A DNA stretch of 64,000 nucleotides from CAZKXU01 sp964556665 (lineage in GTDB: Bacteria; Bdellovibrionota_C; UBA2361; CAZKXU01), in assembly GCA_964556665.1 (NCBI GenBank), contig CAZKXU010000001.1, forward strand, positions 62,001 to 126,000, given 5' to 3'. The notes beneath the pieces are model-generated. The model ran no database searches. It was given only the letters and a program-made list of their open reading frames with translations, and was not told the origin of the DNA. Below, piece after piece: positions 35,241 to 44,651 of this stretch; position 1 is the stretch's first letter; the number at the start of each line of letters is the position of its first letter. The translations under genes and the position numbers were made by a program.

Positions 35241-35969
35241 CTATTCCTCGGTGTTAAGAAGTAATCCAGAATTTAAAGCAGCATTAATAAAATTCTCTCC
35301 TTCTGTGGCGGATATTAAGGCAGCATTCCTTAAGATCTCCTGCAGATCCACTACCTGATCTCTAATGTAGTCGCATAATTTTATAAGGGCTGGAGAGATC
35401 TCTACAAAGTTAACTTTTAGTAAGGTCCTGTGTCTATATGCAATTAAGTGGTAATTCCCCTTATGTAAAGGGAGCTCCTGAAACTTAATCCGATGTACTG
35501 GGTACTGTAGCCGTATATGTCGATGTTCTGGGTTAAGCAGCACCCCCTTTTTCCCTGCAGAGTGTGCTTTTTTTACTGCCATATCAGAGAGATCAGGCAT
35601 CATGAAAACTTCTATCTCTACCCATTCAAATAATAAAAGATCGGCAAGCGCTAAGCAGTTCATTAACTCCGGTAGCTTGTTATCAACACAATATTGCATA
35701 AACTCCTCTGGCATGCGCCATAATTGTGGAGAGGATGAGCGATGCTGTCGCATGAAGCGGCTGACCAGAAAATACCAATCAGTAGGTTTTAGTACTGCGT
35801 TAGTGATCGGATAAGCTCGTTTAAGCGTATCTTCAATTCCATTCCAGATGAGGTCTCGATATATTCTACCACGCTCCGGCTTTACGCTAGGAATATAAGT
35901 CTCTCTTCCTGTTCTACTCCAGCTCGCTAAGGCTGATTGATAAACATGTGTCTTAGGGCTAAGCAGCAT
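35241..35969 (-). CDS. bufC: BufC-type partner of MNIO (DUF2063), 242 aa
   Basis: DUF2063 family, the recognition partner of MNIO (DUF692) enzymes that brings the precursor to the enzyme (known for bufferin and related RiPPs). A longer frame begins at 35990, but GGGAG seven bases before the ATG at 35969 marks the start. It overlaps the 3' end of bufB by 11 bases. The N-terminal helical domain includes YRDLIWNGIEDTLKRAYPIT and FLVSRFMRQHRSSSPQLWRM; the C-terminal domain is beta-rich. Confidence 0.88.
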   Translation of the reverse strand: MLLSPKTHVYQSALASWSRTGRETYIPSVKPERGRIYRDLIWNGIEDTLKRAYPITNAVLKPTDWYFLVSRFMRQHRSSSPQLWRMPEEFMQYCVDNKLPELMNCLALADLLLFEWVEIEVFMMPDLSDMAVKKAHSAGKKGVLLNPEHRHIRLQYPVHRIKFQELPLHKGNYHLIAYRHRTLLKVNFVEISPALIKLCDYIRDQVVDLQEILRNAALISATEGENFINAALNSGLLLNTEE

Positions 35970-36804
35970 TTTGATGCTCCCATGAGGCATTCATGATGCT
36001 CTCTAGTTGCATCATCTCCGCCGCCAATTCTGAATATTGCGGAAAGTTAAAATCTCTCTCGAGTAGTACCGGTACTGGCTGCAGTTTCTTGGTGGCATAC
36101 GAGAAAAGCTTAAAAACATCTGCAATAATAGGCTTCCCATGGGTGTCTATGATCAGATCCTCAGCTCTTTTTTCATGTCCAGCCATATGAATGTATGAAA
36201 CTCGTTGGAGCGGCAAGCTATCTATAAATTTATAAGGGTCATACTTATGATTGAATGAATTAACATATACGTTATTTACATCTAATAGGAGGTTGCAATC
36301 TGCCTCATTAAGAATGGAGGTAAGAAATCTGACTTCATCCATTTCCGGTGCAACTTCGGTATAATAAGAGATGTTTTCGATCGCAATGCGCATCTCTAGA
36401 AAATCCTGTACCTCTCTAATTCTACGGACTAGATGCTTTACTGCATCTTGGCGGAAAGGGATTGGCAGCAGATCGTACAGGTGAGCGTTTTCACATTTGC
36501 AGTAACTTAGATGCTCAGAATAGATCGAAATATTAAACTGTTTGAGGAAGGTCTTTATTTTAGAAAGAAAATCCCAGTCCAAAGACTCAGGGCTTCCTAG
36601 TGAAAGTGAGAGTCCATGACAGGTAAGTGTGTAACGCTCAGAGATCGAGTGTAAAGTTTTACTCCAGAAACCACCTATATCCATCCAGTTTTCTGGAGCA
36701 AGCTCTACAAATTTGGGCTTGTAACCTAGATCGCTTAGTAATGCCTCTGCTAAGTCACGTCTAAATCCAAGCCCAACTCCTGAAGGGATCCTGGCTATGG
36801 GCAT
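35959..36804 (-). CDS. bufB: MNIO family (DUF692) peptide-modifying enzyme, BufB-type, 281 aa
   Basis: TIM-barrel multinuclear non-heme iron oxidative enzyme. Metal-site motifs in order: GVGLGFRRD, CHGLSLSLG, YSEHLSY, IENISYY, LLLDVNNVYVN, HMAGHE, DTHG and LERDFN, all present, so it looks active. MNIOs convert precursor cysteines to thiooxazole or oxazolone/thioamide groups. Starts three bases after the bufA stop with GGAGAG upstream. The surrounding genes make bufferin modification the clear role. Confidence 0.95.
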   Translation of the reverse strand: MPIARIPSGVGLGFRRDLAEALLSDLGYKPKFVELAPENWMDIGGFWSKTLHSISERYTLTCHGLSLSLGSPESLDWDFLSKIKTFLKQFNISIYSEHLSYCKCENAHLYDLLPIPFRQDAVKHLVRRIREVQDFLEMRIAIENISYYTEVAPEMDEVRFLTSILNEADCNLLLDVNNVYVNSFNHKYDPYKFIDSLPLQRVSYIHMAGHEKRAEDLIIDTHGKPIIADVFKLFSYATKKLQPVPVLLERDFNFPQYSELAAEMMQLESIMNASWEHQNAA

Positions 36805-36807
36805 CTG

Positions 36808-37101
36808 TTACTCTCCACACTTACCTTCACCGCATTTTGCCTCAGCGCCCTTATCCTCTTTTTTCCCTTCACCGCACTTTCCTTCACCACACTTGCCCTC
36901 TCCGCACTTTCCCTCGCCTGACTTATCAGCTTCATTTGAGATCGCATCGGAGTTGGCGCCATTTAGAGCTAGAATTGATGATCGCACCTGCAATCCAGAT
37001 CCAAGGAAAGAAAAGCCCGATTCGGCCTGTATGCTATTCACGCCAATCAAGGCACCGGCTACAACAGAGAATTTTGCAACGTTTACAAGAGTCTTTTTCA
37101 T
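36808..37101 (-). CDS. bufA: Bufferin-type precursor peptide with EGKCG repeats, 97 aa
   Basis: Sec signal peptide at residues 1-27 (MKKTLVNVAKFSVVAGALIG, ending IQA), a linker, and a C-terminal run of EGKCG units holding five cysteines (three in the first block, two in the last). This is the signature of bufferins, periplasmic copper-binding peptides whose cysteines are changed by BufB/BufC. AAAGGAACG precedes the ATG. First gene of bufA-bufB-bufC-doxX. Induction by copper is known for such operons elsewhere; no regulator is seen here. Confidence 0.93.
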   Translation of the reverse strand: MKKTLVNVAKFSVVAGALIGVNSIQAESGFSFLGSGLQVRSSILALNGANSDAISNEADKSGEGKCGEGKCGEGKCGEGKKEDKGAEAKCGEGKCGE

Positions 37102-37158
37102 ATAGTGCGTTCCTTTAAAATATTAATTATTAAATTTATCCAGACGTATTATACTAAT

Positions 37159-37354
37159 TGACAAAATAACGTACCGTTATTTTGTCTGTCGGCCTTTGAC
37201 CATCCGTGGCCAAAGGCCTCCTCGAACGGCTTGAAACGGGTCCCCGAGCGCCCATTTCAAGCCGTTCTCCGAGCCTACGGCTCGTCCTGGCCATGCATGG
37301 CCAGGCTATAGCAAGTGACAGAATAACGCTACGGTATTCTGTCACTTGCTATAG
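37159..37354. repeat. R3 multi-hairpin repeat, copy 2
   Basis: Starts with the GACAAAATAACG/CGTTATTTTGTC hairpin (37159-37185), then GGCCTTTGACCA pairing with TGGCCAAAGGCC, GAACGGCTTGAAACGGG pairing with CCCATTTCAAGCCGTTC, a GAGCC/GGCTC hairpin, GGCCATGCATGGCC, and the end hairpin TATAGCAAGTGACAGAATAA with complement (to 37354). The order of hairpins is reversed relative to copy 1. It lies upstream of bufA. Confidence 0.8.
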
Positions 37355-37363
37355 TGCTACTGA

Positions 37364-37476
37364 GAGTGCGGGCAAGACCACGCTTCGCGTGGACTTATTG
37401 AAGCTTGCGTTGCAAGCATTTATCTTACGCTGCCTGGTAGCAGTCCACTGCCCAGGCGCGCCCCGCTGTCCCAGTA
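37364..37476 (-). repeat. R1-derived composite repeat, left copy
   Basis: Contains CCACGCTTCGCGTGG, TTGAAGCTTGCGTTGCAAGC, ATCTTACGCTGCCTGGTAGC and ends CCCGCTGTCCCAGT. The same series appears inverted inside 57467-57632. With the R3 copy it fills the 380-base gap between bufA and pheT. Confidence 0.75.
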
Positions 37477-37482
37477 ACTCGA

Positions 37483-39555
37483 CTATCCAGCTAGCTCAAG
37501 CTTATGTTTATCTTTAAAAGTCTGCAAGATCATAGCCATAGCGGCATCAACCTCTGTATTTTCTAAGGTTCTATCAGGGCTTTGAAATGTGAGGCGATAG
37601 CTTACGCGCCTGAACTCCTCCCCTTCTTTTTTAAAATCATCGACGATTGCAACGGAAATTAGTGCGGTATTCTTCAGCTCGAGGGCGTAATGAATTGCCT
37701 CTGAAGCTAACCGTTTCATCGGGAATTTAATTGTAATATCACGCCATGCTGCAGGAAATAGTGATGGTGTATGGTATGAGCGCTCAGATGCCACTCGTGC
37801 AAGGGTCGCTACATCGAACTGGGCATAAATAAGATCAAGTTTTGTATCCAAGCGCTCTCTAATCAATGGATGGAGTAGCCCAAAGTGGCCCAATATTTGA
37901 CGTCCTGATTTAAAAGCCAACTGACTGCCTGGGTGAAGAAGCGGCTCTTTAGATTCAACCACTGTAGCTTGAAGGCCGATTGCAGTTAGCAGTCCCTGCA
38001 CTACCCCCTTAAAAAGCATTAAACGATCGGCAAGAGACTCACCTTTGCGCCATTCATTCTCAAACCACCGTCCAGCGCTCAAAAGCGATAATGTCTCAAG
38101 TTCAAACTCATACTCAGTCCCTTGCAGGCCGAGAGAGAATAACCTTCCTAACTCGTAAATTTTGATAGAAGTAACGCCACGGCGATCATTTTGTATCGCT
38201 AGTTTTGCAAGATGCAAGATGTTTGTGATCTTAAGGTGTGAGTAGCTGCTTTCAACCGCGTTTTTAATCTGCACATGTCTGGATTCAGATCCAGGCATTA
38301 GTTCAGAGAGAATTTTTAACTCTTCGCTCGAGTAGAAGCTTTTTGTTTTAACCTCATAAAAACCTGAGCCTATCAGGCCCGGTTCAACCCGGCTCATTAT
38401 TACATCTGCCTCAGGCGGATCGTTTTGGCTGTTATCAAGCTCTGGAAGGATAAGTTTTACATTATTAATTCCATGCACCCGCACAAATTCCTCCACTAGA
38501 TCCTCCGGATTGCGGATATCCCAAAGCCTCCAGGATGGTACGGTAACTGCCGTCATATCTGAATCTTTCTGACCTGTAACAACTCCGAATCCTAGATTCT
38601 TCAAGCGTGAGCAGATCTCGATATCGGACAGTTTAGTTATGCCGATCTGTTTTTTGATTAAATTTAGAGGGAATTTTATGACTCTTTTCTCAGCTGTCTC
38701 ACCGGCTGCATATGTTAATCCAACTACATGCGCGCTATTACTGCCGGATCCCATGTTGGTACCAGTTGCTAGTGCTATAAGTCTACGTAGGCCTATTAAT
38801 GGAAGTTCGATATCGCATCCACGTTCAAAAAGATAGGATGCGTCGGTAGAGATGCCCATCGCTCTTGCGGTTTTTCGTACCTGCACCGGATCAAATGAAG
38901 CTGATTCTATTAAAACCTTTGAGGTTGTCGGGGTAACCATGCTATTCGCTAGTCCGATAACACCTGCGACTGCTACTATCTTTTTTCGATCCTTTATGAC
39001 TATCGAACCTTGAGGTACGGTATATTCATTGCCATCAAGTGCAACTATCTTCTCTTCGCGCTCAGTTAATTCAATGATGATCTCACCCTCAATTTTATCC
39101 TTATCAAAAGCATGCATCGGCTGCCCAATTTCAAGCTGGATATAATTGAGAAGAGTTACTATAGGGTGCTTATTCCCATCTGTTTCAATAACTGACCCGA
39201 TTTCTGCGCTGATCTGCAAAGAGGGTGGTACTATCATCTCAAGTAGCGCATAACGATGGCACTTATCGGTATGTTTTCTTACTACTAAGGAGCCCTTTGT
39301 GCCTTCAATTTCAGAGGCGATAGTTGGATACTTAATTGGAGTTAGATACCTTGCTGAAAATTCACGTGCTATACCAACTGCGTAGAGGTGGTCACCTCTG
39401 TTAGCTAAAGTTTCTATGTTAAATACAGGCGCGCTATCCGGATTAAGGATGTCTTTAACTTCAAGCCCTAGATCATCAAGAATAGCACGCAATTCCAGCG
39501 GATCTTTAGAAGGAAGATCGATTATTTTTTCTAGAATTGAAAGGTGTAGTTTCAT
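37483..39555 (-). CDS. pheT: Phenylalanyl-tRNA synthetase beta subunit, without OB domain, 690 aa
   Basis: Partner of PheS in charging tRNA-Phe. Seen in order: a short B1 part (LEKIIDLPSKDPLELRAILD), the B3/B4 editing domain (LLNYIQLEIGQPMHAFDKDK), B5 (MGISTDASYLFERGCD), a synthetase-like core and the C-terminal FDX-ACB anticodon domain (FPAAWRDITIKFP). The EMAP/OB tRNA-binding insertion that normally occupies about residues 40-150 of bacterial PheT (795 aa in E. coli) is absent: the text jumps from DDLGLEVKDIL to NIETLANRGDHLYAVGIARE. Overlaps pheS by four bases (ATGA). Confidence 0.95.
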   Translation of the reverse strand: MKLHLSILEKIIDLPSKDPLELRAILDDLGLEVKDILNPDSAPVFNIETLANRGDHLYAVGIAREFSARYLTPIKYPTIASEIEGTKGSLVVRKHTDKCHRYALLEMIVPPSLQISAEIGSVIETDGNKHPIVTLLNYIQLEIGQPMHAFDKDKIEGEIIIELTEREEKIVALDGNEYTVPQGSIVIKDRKKIVAVAGVIGLANSMVTPTTSKVLIESASFDPVQVRKTARAMGISTDASYLFERGCDIELPLIGLRRLIALATGTNMGSGSNSAHVVGLTYAAGETAEKRVIKFPLNLIKKQIGITKLSDIEICSRLKNLGFGVVTGQKDSDMTAVTVPSWRLWDIRNPEDLVEEFVRVHGINNVKLILPELDNSQNDPPEADVIMSRVEPGLIGSGFYEVKTKSFYSSEELKILSELMPGSESRHVQIKNAVESSYSHLKITNILHLAKLAIQNDRRGVTSIKIYELGRLFSLGLQGTEYEFELETLSLLSAGRWFENEWRKGESLADRLMLFKGVVQGLLTAIGLQATVVESKEPLLHPGSQLAFKSGRQILGHFGLLHPLIRERLDTKLDLIYAQFDVATLARVASERSYHTPSLFPAAWRDITIKFPMKRLASEAIHYALELKNTALISVAIVDDFKKEGEEFRRVSYRLTFQSPDRTLENTEVDAAMAMILQTFKDKHKLELAG

Positions 39556-40583
39556 GTAGCTGTTTTAAAAATCCTTAAATCCCCATCATAAAGACTCTTA
39601 AGATTAGGCAGGTTAAAATGTTGTGCCGCCATCCGATCTGTTCCCATGCCAAAGGCAAATCCTGTAACCTCATCGGGGTTATATTTAAACTCAAGCAGTA
39701 CGTTGCGGTGTATCATGCCAGCTCCACCAACGGTTACCCAGCCAACGTCGCCACAAAAAGTGCAGCCTTTTCCTTTGCACAGTGCGCAATCTATCTGTGG
39801 GCCTATACTGGGTTCAGTATATGGATAAAACTTTGGAACAAACCTTACTTTGCGGTTGCGGCCATAAAGCTCCTTAAGGATGTGATTTAATAATCCCATT
39901 AAGTGCGATAGCGTTAAGCCTTTTTCGAGCCAGATAATATCGAACTGTCCAAACATGGCCTGATGGCTAGCATCTTCTGTCTCATTTCTATACACGCGCC
40001 CGCAGCAGGTAATTTTCACCGGTAATCCCCCTTTCTCTAATGCACGTGCCTGAATTGAGGAGGTATGGGTGCGCAGTAAGTGACCGGTGTTGGTATAAAA
40101 TGTGTCTTGCATGTCGCGGGCAGGGTGATGTTTAGGAATATTCAACGCATCAAAGCAGTAGTATTCGGTTTCAATCTCAGGGCCTATAACATTTTTAAAG
40201 CCGAATGGCTTTAGCAGTGCCGTCCATTTGCGCTCTATATATGTAAGTGGATGAATTGCACCGAAACCAGTTGCAGCGGCTGGCAACGAGAGATCGAAAA
40301 ATTCCGATCCCAATCTCTGTTTTCGCAACTCTAGAGCAATCTCTGCCTCCCGATCTTCAATATATCTCTCAACCTTACTTCTTAGCGCGTTTAATTTTTC
40401 AGCAACCAGCGCTCTTTCACTCTCGCTTACCTCTTTTAGCTCTTTAAAAAGTGAGCGTATAATCCCTTCCTTAGCGAGCCAGTCACGGCGCAGCATCTCG
40501 AGGTCCTCTTTGTGTGAGATCTTGGATATCGCTAAATCAAGCTTTGTTTCAAGCTTTGCAAGCTCAGAAATGGATAGGGTCAT
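39552..40583 (-). CDS. pheS: Phenylalanyl-tRNA synthetase alpha subunit, 343 aa
   Basis: Catalytic subunit of phenylalanyl-tRNA synthetase. N-terminal coiled coil, then the class II core with HPARDMQDTFYT, RTHTSSIQAR, GRVYRNE (motif 2), the FGQFDIIWLEKG segment and GFAFGMGTDRMA (motif 3). A CALCKGKGCTFCG cysteine cluster before GWVTVGGAGM is a variant found in many bacteria. Length fits. Translationally coupled to pheT. Confidence 0.97.
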   Translation of the reverse strand: MTLSISELAKLETKLDLAISKISHKEDLEMLRRDWLAKEGIIRSLFKELKEVSESERALVAEKLNALRSKVERYIEDREAEIALELRKQRLGSEFFDLSLPAAATGFGAIHPLTYIERKWTALLKPFGFKNVIGPEIETEYYCFDALNIPKHHPARDMQDTFYTNTGHLLRTHTSSIQARALEKGGLPVKITCCGRVYRNETEDASHQAMFGQFDIIWLEKGLTLSHLMGLLNHILKELYGRNRKVRFVPKFYPYTEPSIGPQIDCALCKGKGCTFCGDVGWVTVGGAGMIHRNVLLEFKYNPDEVTGFAFGMGTDRMAAQHFNLPNLKSLYDGDLRIFKTAT

Positions 40584-40648
40584 AGCATGGACAGTCTAGT
40601 CGAAGGGAATTTTGATGGCAAGCCGGGATAGAGATGCAGTATAGAGGA

Positions 40649-41065
40649 CTACCCTTTAAGCCTCTCGCAGGCGCGTTTAAGGCAGGCGATGAGTTCAGCC
40701 TCCTGAAATGGTTTTCCAAGGAATTCGACATCCCCTCTTTTTCTTAGCACCTCTACATCACTTGTAATTTTGAGACCTGAGATTACTACAAAGGCAACCG
40801 TTGGCTTGATTTTCTTAATCTCGCAATAGGCTTGGTAGCCGTTCATTCTGGGCATAGAAAAATCAGTAACTACTATATTGATATTATCTCTATTGCGAAG
40901 AAATACCTCAACACCATCGTGGCCATCAACTCCTGTAACTACCGCTGCACCGTTATCTTCAATCATTATTTTTGTTACTTCGCGCATTAGCTCTTCATCA
41001 TCCATGACAAGGATTGTGCCAGCGCCGCTTAGAGGAAGATTTCCACTTTGATTTGAATTATCCAT
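40649..41065 (-). CDS. Single-domain response regulator (CheY-like), 138 aa
   Basis: Receiver domain only: acidic pair D22/D23 in LVMDDEE, phospho-acceptor D68 in VVTDFSMPRMNGY, switch Ser in VVISG and the conserved Lys in LGKPFQ. There is a short N-terminal extension (residues 1-15). No output domain, so it signals through protein contact. No sensor kinase lies next to it, so its pathway is not shown. Confidence 0.93.
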   Translation of the reverse strand: MDNSNQSGNLPLSGAGTILVMDDEELMREVTKIMIEDNGAAVVTGVDGHDGVEVFLRNRDNINIVVTDFSMPRMNGYQAYCEIKKIKPTVAFVVISGLKITSDVEVLRKRGDVEFLGKPFQEAELIACLKRACERLKG

Positions 41066-41173
41066 AAAATATCTTCATTAAAAACGTATACATAGTAATA
41101 ATCGGCAAACCAGTTAAGGAGGATGAGGGGAAAATTGAGTACAAAGCGTCGATAGAATGATGTTTTTGAATGA

Positions 41174-42151
41174 TTACGCTGCGTTTGCTAAGCTGTCTAT
41201 AAGACGATCTAGCTCACGTGCATCACGGTATGGAGCCAGCGGTCGTTGACTAAGGGACTTTGCTCTAAAAGCTGCAAGCAGAGCCGCACTGCGGTCGTTA
41301 AGGTGATAGTAAGCTTCGGCTAGAATGTGAAGAGCACGTGCAGATGCCCAGCCACTATGTTGAGCTGCGGAGAGTGCTAGCTGTAGGGCAAATTCAGCGT
41401 TATATAAAGGCCCAGATTTAAGATATGACTGTGAAAGTAGTGTTTGAACCATAGGATGATTTGGAACATTTTCTAAGAGGCGGCGCAGATGGTGGCGAGC
41501 CTCAGCTATACGATCCTCTTTTAGAAGTTCAGCTGCATAGTAAAGAACCGACTCAAATTGGGCATCTTTAATATTTGCTAGTTTTTCTAAGGTAGAAAAG
41601 CCTGAAGCATAGTCTCCAGCCTGAATGGCAAGGAGTGATTTAGCAACTTCAAGTTTTGGATGTGAGCTGGTTGAATTGCAGAGATTTAATTTTTTGGCGG
41701 CTTCGATAAATAGATGTGCTGGGCCACCATGATCGATCAGTGCAAAGACATAGTGTGCGATGAGCTGAGCATCGTTATCAAACCTCTCAAGAGCCCTCTT
41801 AGCTGCCCAAACTGCATCACCAGCTTTACCAACCCAGAGCTGAAGTTTAACATATCTAATGTGTGCTTCACGAAGTTGAGGGGCACGTTGCACAACCTGT
41901 TTAAGAAGCTCCTCAGCTTTATCGAACTCAGCTAGACGAAAATAGCAGTATGCAAGATCAAGCCGGGCGCAGTTAGCAGCAGGATGATTCGAGTTTGATT
42001 TTAGTCCATGGGCATACAGGTCAGCGGCTATTTTGAAGGAGGCATTACGATAATAACGAGCAGCACGTACCCATGTTAGAACCGGCAAGCATTGCCAGGT
42101 CTGCCACCATTTGCGTAGCGCATCGAGAAATGTGAGTAGATCTTTAGCCAT
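41174..42151 (-). CDS. Tetratricopeptide-repeat protein, 325 aa
   Basis: Helical repeats with the TPR spacing, for example ARLDLAYCYFRLAEFDKAEELLKQ (split), AHIRYVKLQLWVGKAGDAVWAAKRAL, and near the end ALHILAEAYYHLNDRSAALLAAFRA. No signal peptide; an N-terminal WWQTWQCLPVL is aromatic but not a clear membrane helix. Protein-protein scaffolding is the family role; partners unknown. Confidence 0.85.
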   Translation of the reverse strand: MAKDLLTFLDALRKWWQTWQCLPVLTWVRAARYYRNASFKIAADLYAHGLKSNSNHPAANCARLDLAYCYFRLAEFDKAEELLKQVVQRAPQLREAHIRYVKLQLWVGKAGDAVWAAKRALERFDNDAQLIAHYVFALIDHGGPAHLFIEAAKKLNLCNSTSSHPKLEVAKSLLAIQAGDYASGFSTLEKLANIKDAQFESVLYYAAELLKEDRIAEARHHLRRLLENVPNHPMVQTLLSQSYLKSGPLYNAEFALQLALSAAQHSGWASARALHILAEAYYHLNDRSAALLAAFRAKSLSQRPLAPYRDARELDRLIDSLANAA

Positions 42152-42405
42152 GACAATAATTTTCCTTAATGGTTAGTCCTGAGAATCGTGACATTTGCTT
42201 CAAAAATAGCGCAACGCATTGATATTATTGGATCTATCTGGATGCATCATGCGCTGCATTGATAGATATAGAGAGCAAAGGAGGATTTGAGGAGGTGCTG
42301 AGATAGCAATTAACCAGGCTGTCTAAAGAGTATCTGGTAACAGAGATCAGACAACAGATAACGGGTTGAATCAGATACAGATCGGCCCTGTGGTCTAGCT
42401 ACAGT

Positions 42406-42909
42406 TCACTCCTGATTCCTGTATTCTACTCCTATAATCTCAATCTCCCGTGTGCCTTTTGGAGTGGTAAACTCCACTACGTCGCCAGTTCTCTTCTTAA
42501 ACATCGCTTGTGCTATTGGTGAGCGCCAGCTAATTTGGGAGCGATCTAGATCAACTTCATCAACTCCAACAATTTTATAAATATGTCTGTTTTGATTTTC
42601 ATCTAATACGGTAACAGTAGCTCCGAATAGGACCTCGTCACTCTTGATTTCGGCAGGGTTTACTACCTGTGCACATTCTAAACGTTTGATTAGAAACTCA
42701 ACTCTGCGATCAATCTCTCTCAAGCGTTTTTTCCCGTATTGATAATCTGCATTTTCGGAGCGGTCTCCATTCTCTGCTGCCCATGTTACGGTCTTCACAA
42801 CATTTGGTCGCTCAACATGCTTAAGCTCTCTGATCTCAGCTTCAATCCTCTTAAGACCTTGCGGTGTAATATAGTTAATTTCTCCCGCAGTGGGGGTAGG
42901 ACGTTTCAC
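42406..42909 (-). CDS. greB: Transcript cleavage factor GreB, 167 aa
   Basis: Rescues backtracked RNA polymerase by stimulating transcript cleavage. N-terminal coiled coil with the acidic tip and the GreB signature GDRSENADYQYGKKRLREID, then the C-terminal FKBP-like domain (FGATVTVLDE, SWRSPIAQAMFKKRTGDVVE). The tyrosine-rich ADYQYGKKRLREIDRR form separates it from GreA. Length is normal. Confidence 0.93.
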   Translation of the reverse strand: MKRPTPTAGEINYITPQGLKRIEAEIRELKHVERPNVVKTVTWAAENGDRSENADYQYGKKRLREIDRRVEFLIKRLECAQVVNPAEIKSDEVLFGATVTVLDENQNRHIYKIVGVDEVDLDRSQISWRSPIAQAMFKKRTGDVVEFTTPKGTREIEIIGVEYRNQE

Positions 42910-42939
42910 AGAATAATATTATGATATTAGGAATGCTGA

Positions 42940-43269
42940 CTACATTCGATCAGCGTCAGCCTCGTCGTACTTCTCTCCGTTAATTGCCTTGCGGAGCAAC
43001 TGACTTGGCTTAAACTTAATTACTTTGCGACCACGCAGGATAATCGACTCTCCGGTTTGTGGATTTCTACCTTTACGAGCCGGCTTTGTCTTGACTTCGT
43101 ATGAGCCGAATCCGGAGAGCATTACCTTGCCATCGCGGTCCAAGGCCTCTTTCAGAAGCTCTATATAATCCTCCACAATTTGTGCAGCCTTCTGCTTGTC
43201 GAGAGGCAGAGAGGCGTAAATTGAATCTGCTAAATCGGCTTTTGTCAGACAGTACTTTGAGTTGCCCAT
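42940..43269 (-). CDS. ihfA: Integration host factor alpha / HU family protein, 109 aa
   Basis: DNA-bending protein. LTKADLADSIYASLPLDKQ begins the helical dimer domain; GKVMLSGFGSYEV and the arm motif RKGRNPQTGE follow, ending in IKFKPSQLLRKAING. Closer to IHF-alpha than HU by the SGFGSYEVKTKPAR region and by sharing a neighbourhood with pheST as in enterobacteria. An HU paralogue is the alternative. Confidence 0.9.
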   Translation of the reverse strand: MGNSKYCLTKADLADSIYASLPLDKQKAAQIVEDYIELLKEALDRDGKVMLSGFGSYEVKTKPARKGRNPQTGESIILRGRKVIKFKPSQLLRKAINGEKYDEADADRM

Positions 43270-43564
43270 AGATGAAAGATAAAAGGGAAAATACTAAAAA
43301 CCTTACATTAACAACTACTTAACAGCTCTGAAGGTATAACTATTAGACGCATTCTATAGTGATTCGGATTTAAATCAATACTAAAACTTCTTGTTTTTCG
43401 GTATGTTGTAAGTAATATATTGTTATTATTCACTTTATATAGCAGAACATGATTTTACTAAGCTCCACTTGTTCAAGTCTCCTTATATCTAGAGACTATA
43501 GCTCTTACATTGATAGTATCGATCAAGCCTATAAGCATTTTATTTTATACTTCCTGCATTACAG

Positions 43565-44587
43565 ATGGTGGATAAAAAGCTAGACACTGGGGAGTTGTTG
43601 CCAGAGATGATGGCATCCAAAAATCAGGACACTCCATCTGCGTTGGTAATTGAAGCCGATGCAGGTGCTCCAGCCGAGGAGTTTGCGGCACAGCTTAGTA
43701 AGACACTCGCTGAAACCGAATCAGAGGTGATAGCAGCTACCGGTAAAAATTCAGAGGGTGGTGTAGAGAGCTGGCATAGAGCTCGCGTGATTGTAGAGCA
43801 GTTTAAGCCGGCTCCCTGGTTTATCTGGCGTTTATCAAATTTCGTTTTTTCAAACTCGGCGCAGGTGGGAGTTTTGCCACAAGGTTTTATGCTAGGGCTT
43901 AGGCGTCTTCTTTTTGCAGCAGCAAGCGATAGTATTCTCGGAGTTGGAGGAAAGGTTAACAATGTTCATAAAGCGCTAAAGATTCTCCGTGCTGAAGTTA
44001 TCGGAGCGATCTCCGTAATTCATTCGATCTCTAGAAAATTGCAAGGTGGACAACATGAACGAATCTGGCGTCCGATATTGGATGACGCTATTTTGCGTGC
44101 ACAGATCGGTTACATACTGGGAAGTAGCGCAGCAAGTTTTGATCCTGGAAGAATGATGTTAGCAGGATTCGCCGGACGTTGTGGTTTGGCAATACAGATC
44201 TCGACAGGCAGCCTGGAGCAGGCTCATAAATCCCTCGATCTTTTATCTAAGGGGGAGGAGTTAAGGCGGGTTGGTTTAAAGGTGTATCAGGCAGAGCCAT
44301 TACAGGTAAGTGCGATGGTTTTGACGGCAGCTGGCTGCGGACGTGATGCGGCTTTTGGCACGGTGAATTTTGCAGTGCGCACAAACTCCGAAGGTCTTGA
44401 GCCAACGCAGCTAAAATGGTTGGCCGCATTCTCTGTAGTAGAATATCTGCGAGAGGGTAAAATCGGAAAGATTAGTGAGGAGTTTTGGCATACGCTTGGT
44501 TTTAATGACAAAGATGTCCGGAACGAATTAAATGAGCAGATAAAAAAAATGGTGCGTAAGGGGCATGAGTGGGGGTGGTTGCTGTAG
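43565..44587 (+). CDS. Possible HDOD-like signalling protein, 340 aa
   Basis: No family is certain. After a hydrophilic, acidic N-terminal 75 residues there is a helical domain whose middle (RIWRPILDDAILRAQIGYIL, MMLAGFAGRCGLAIQI, EQAHKSL) recalls the layout of HDOD domains, in which catalytic His-Asp pairs are lost. This is a weak resemblance by eye. There are no membrane segments. It is alone on its strand between the ihfA-like gene and a DUF4143 gene. Confidence 0.65.
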   Translation: MVDKKLDTGELLPEMMASKNQDTPSALVIEADAGAPAEEFAAQLSKTLAETESEVIAATGKNSEGGVESWHRARVIVEQFKPAPWFIWRLSNFVFSNSAQVGVLPQGFMLGLRRLLFAAASDSILGVGGKVNNVHKALKILRAEVIGAISVIHSISRKLQGGQHERIWRPILDDAILRAQIGYILGSSAASFDPGRMMLAGFAGRCGLAIQISTGSLEQAHKSLDLLSKGEELRRVGLKVYQAEPLQVSAMVLTAAGCGRDAAFGTVNFAVRTNSEGLEPTQLKWLAAFSVVEYLREGKIGKISEEFWHTLGFNDKDVRNELNEQIKKMVRKGHEWGWLL

Positions 44588-44651
44588 GGAGAGATAGGTC
44601 TTGACAGCCAGTCAGTAGCTATGGTTTAAATATACCACGGATATTTAAATC

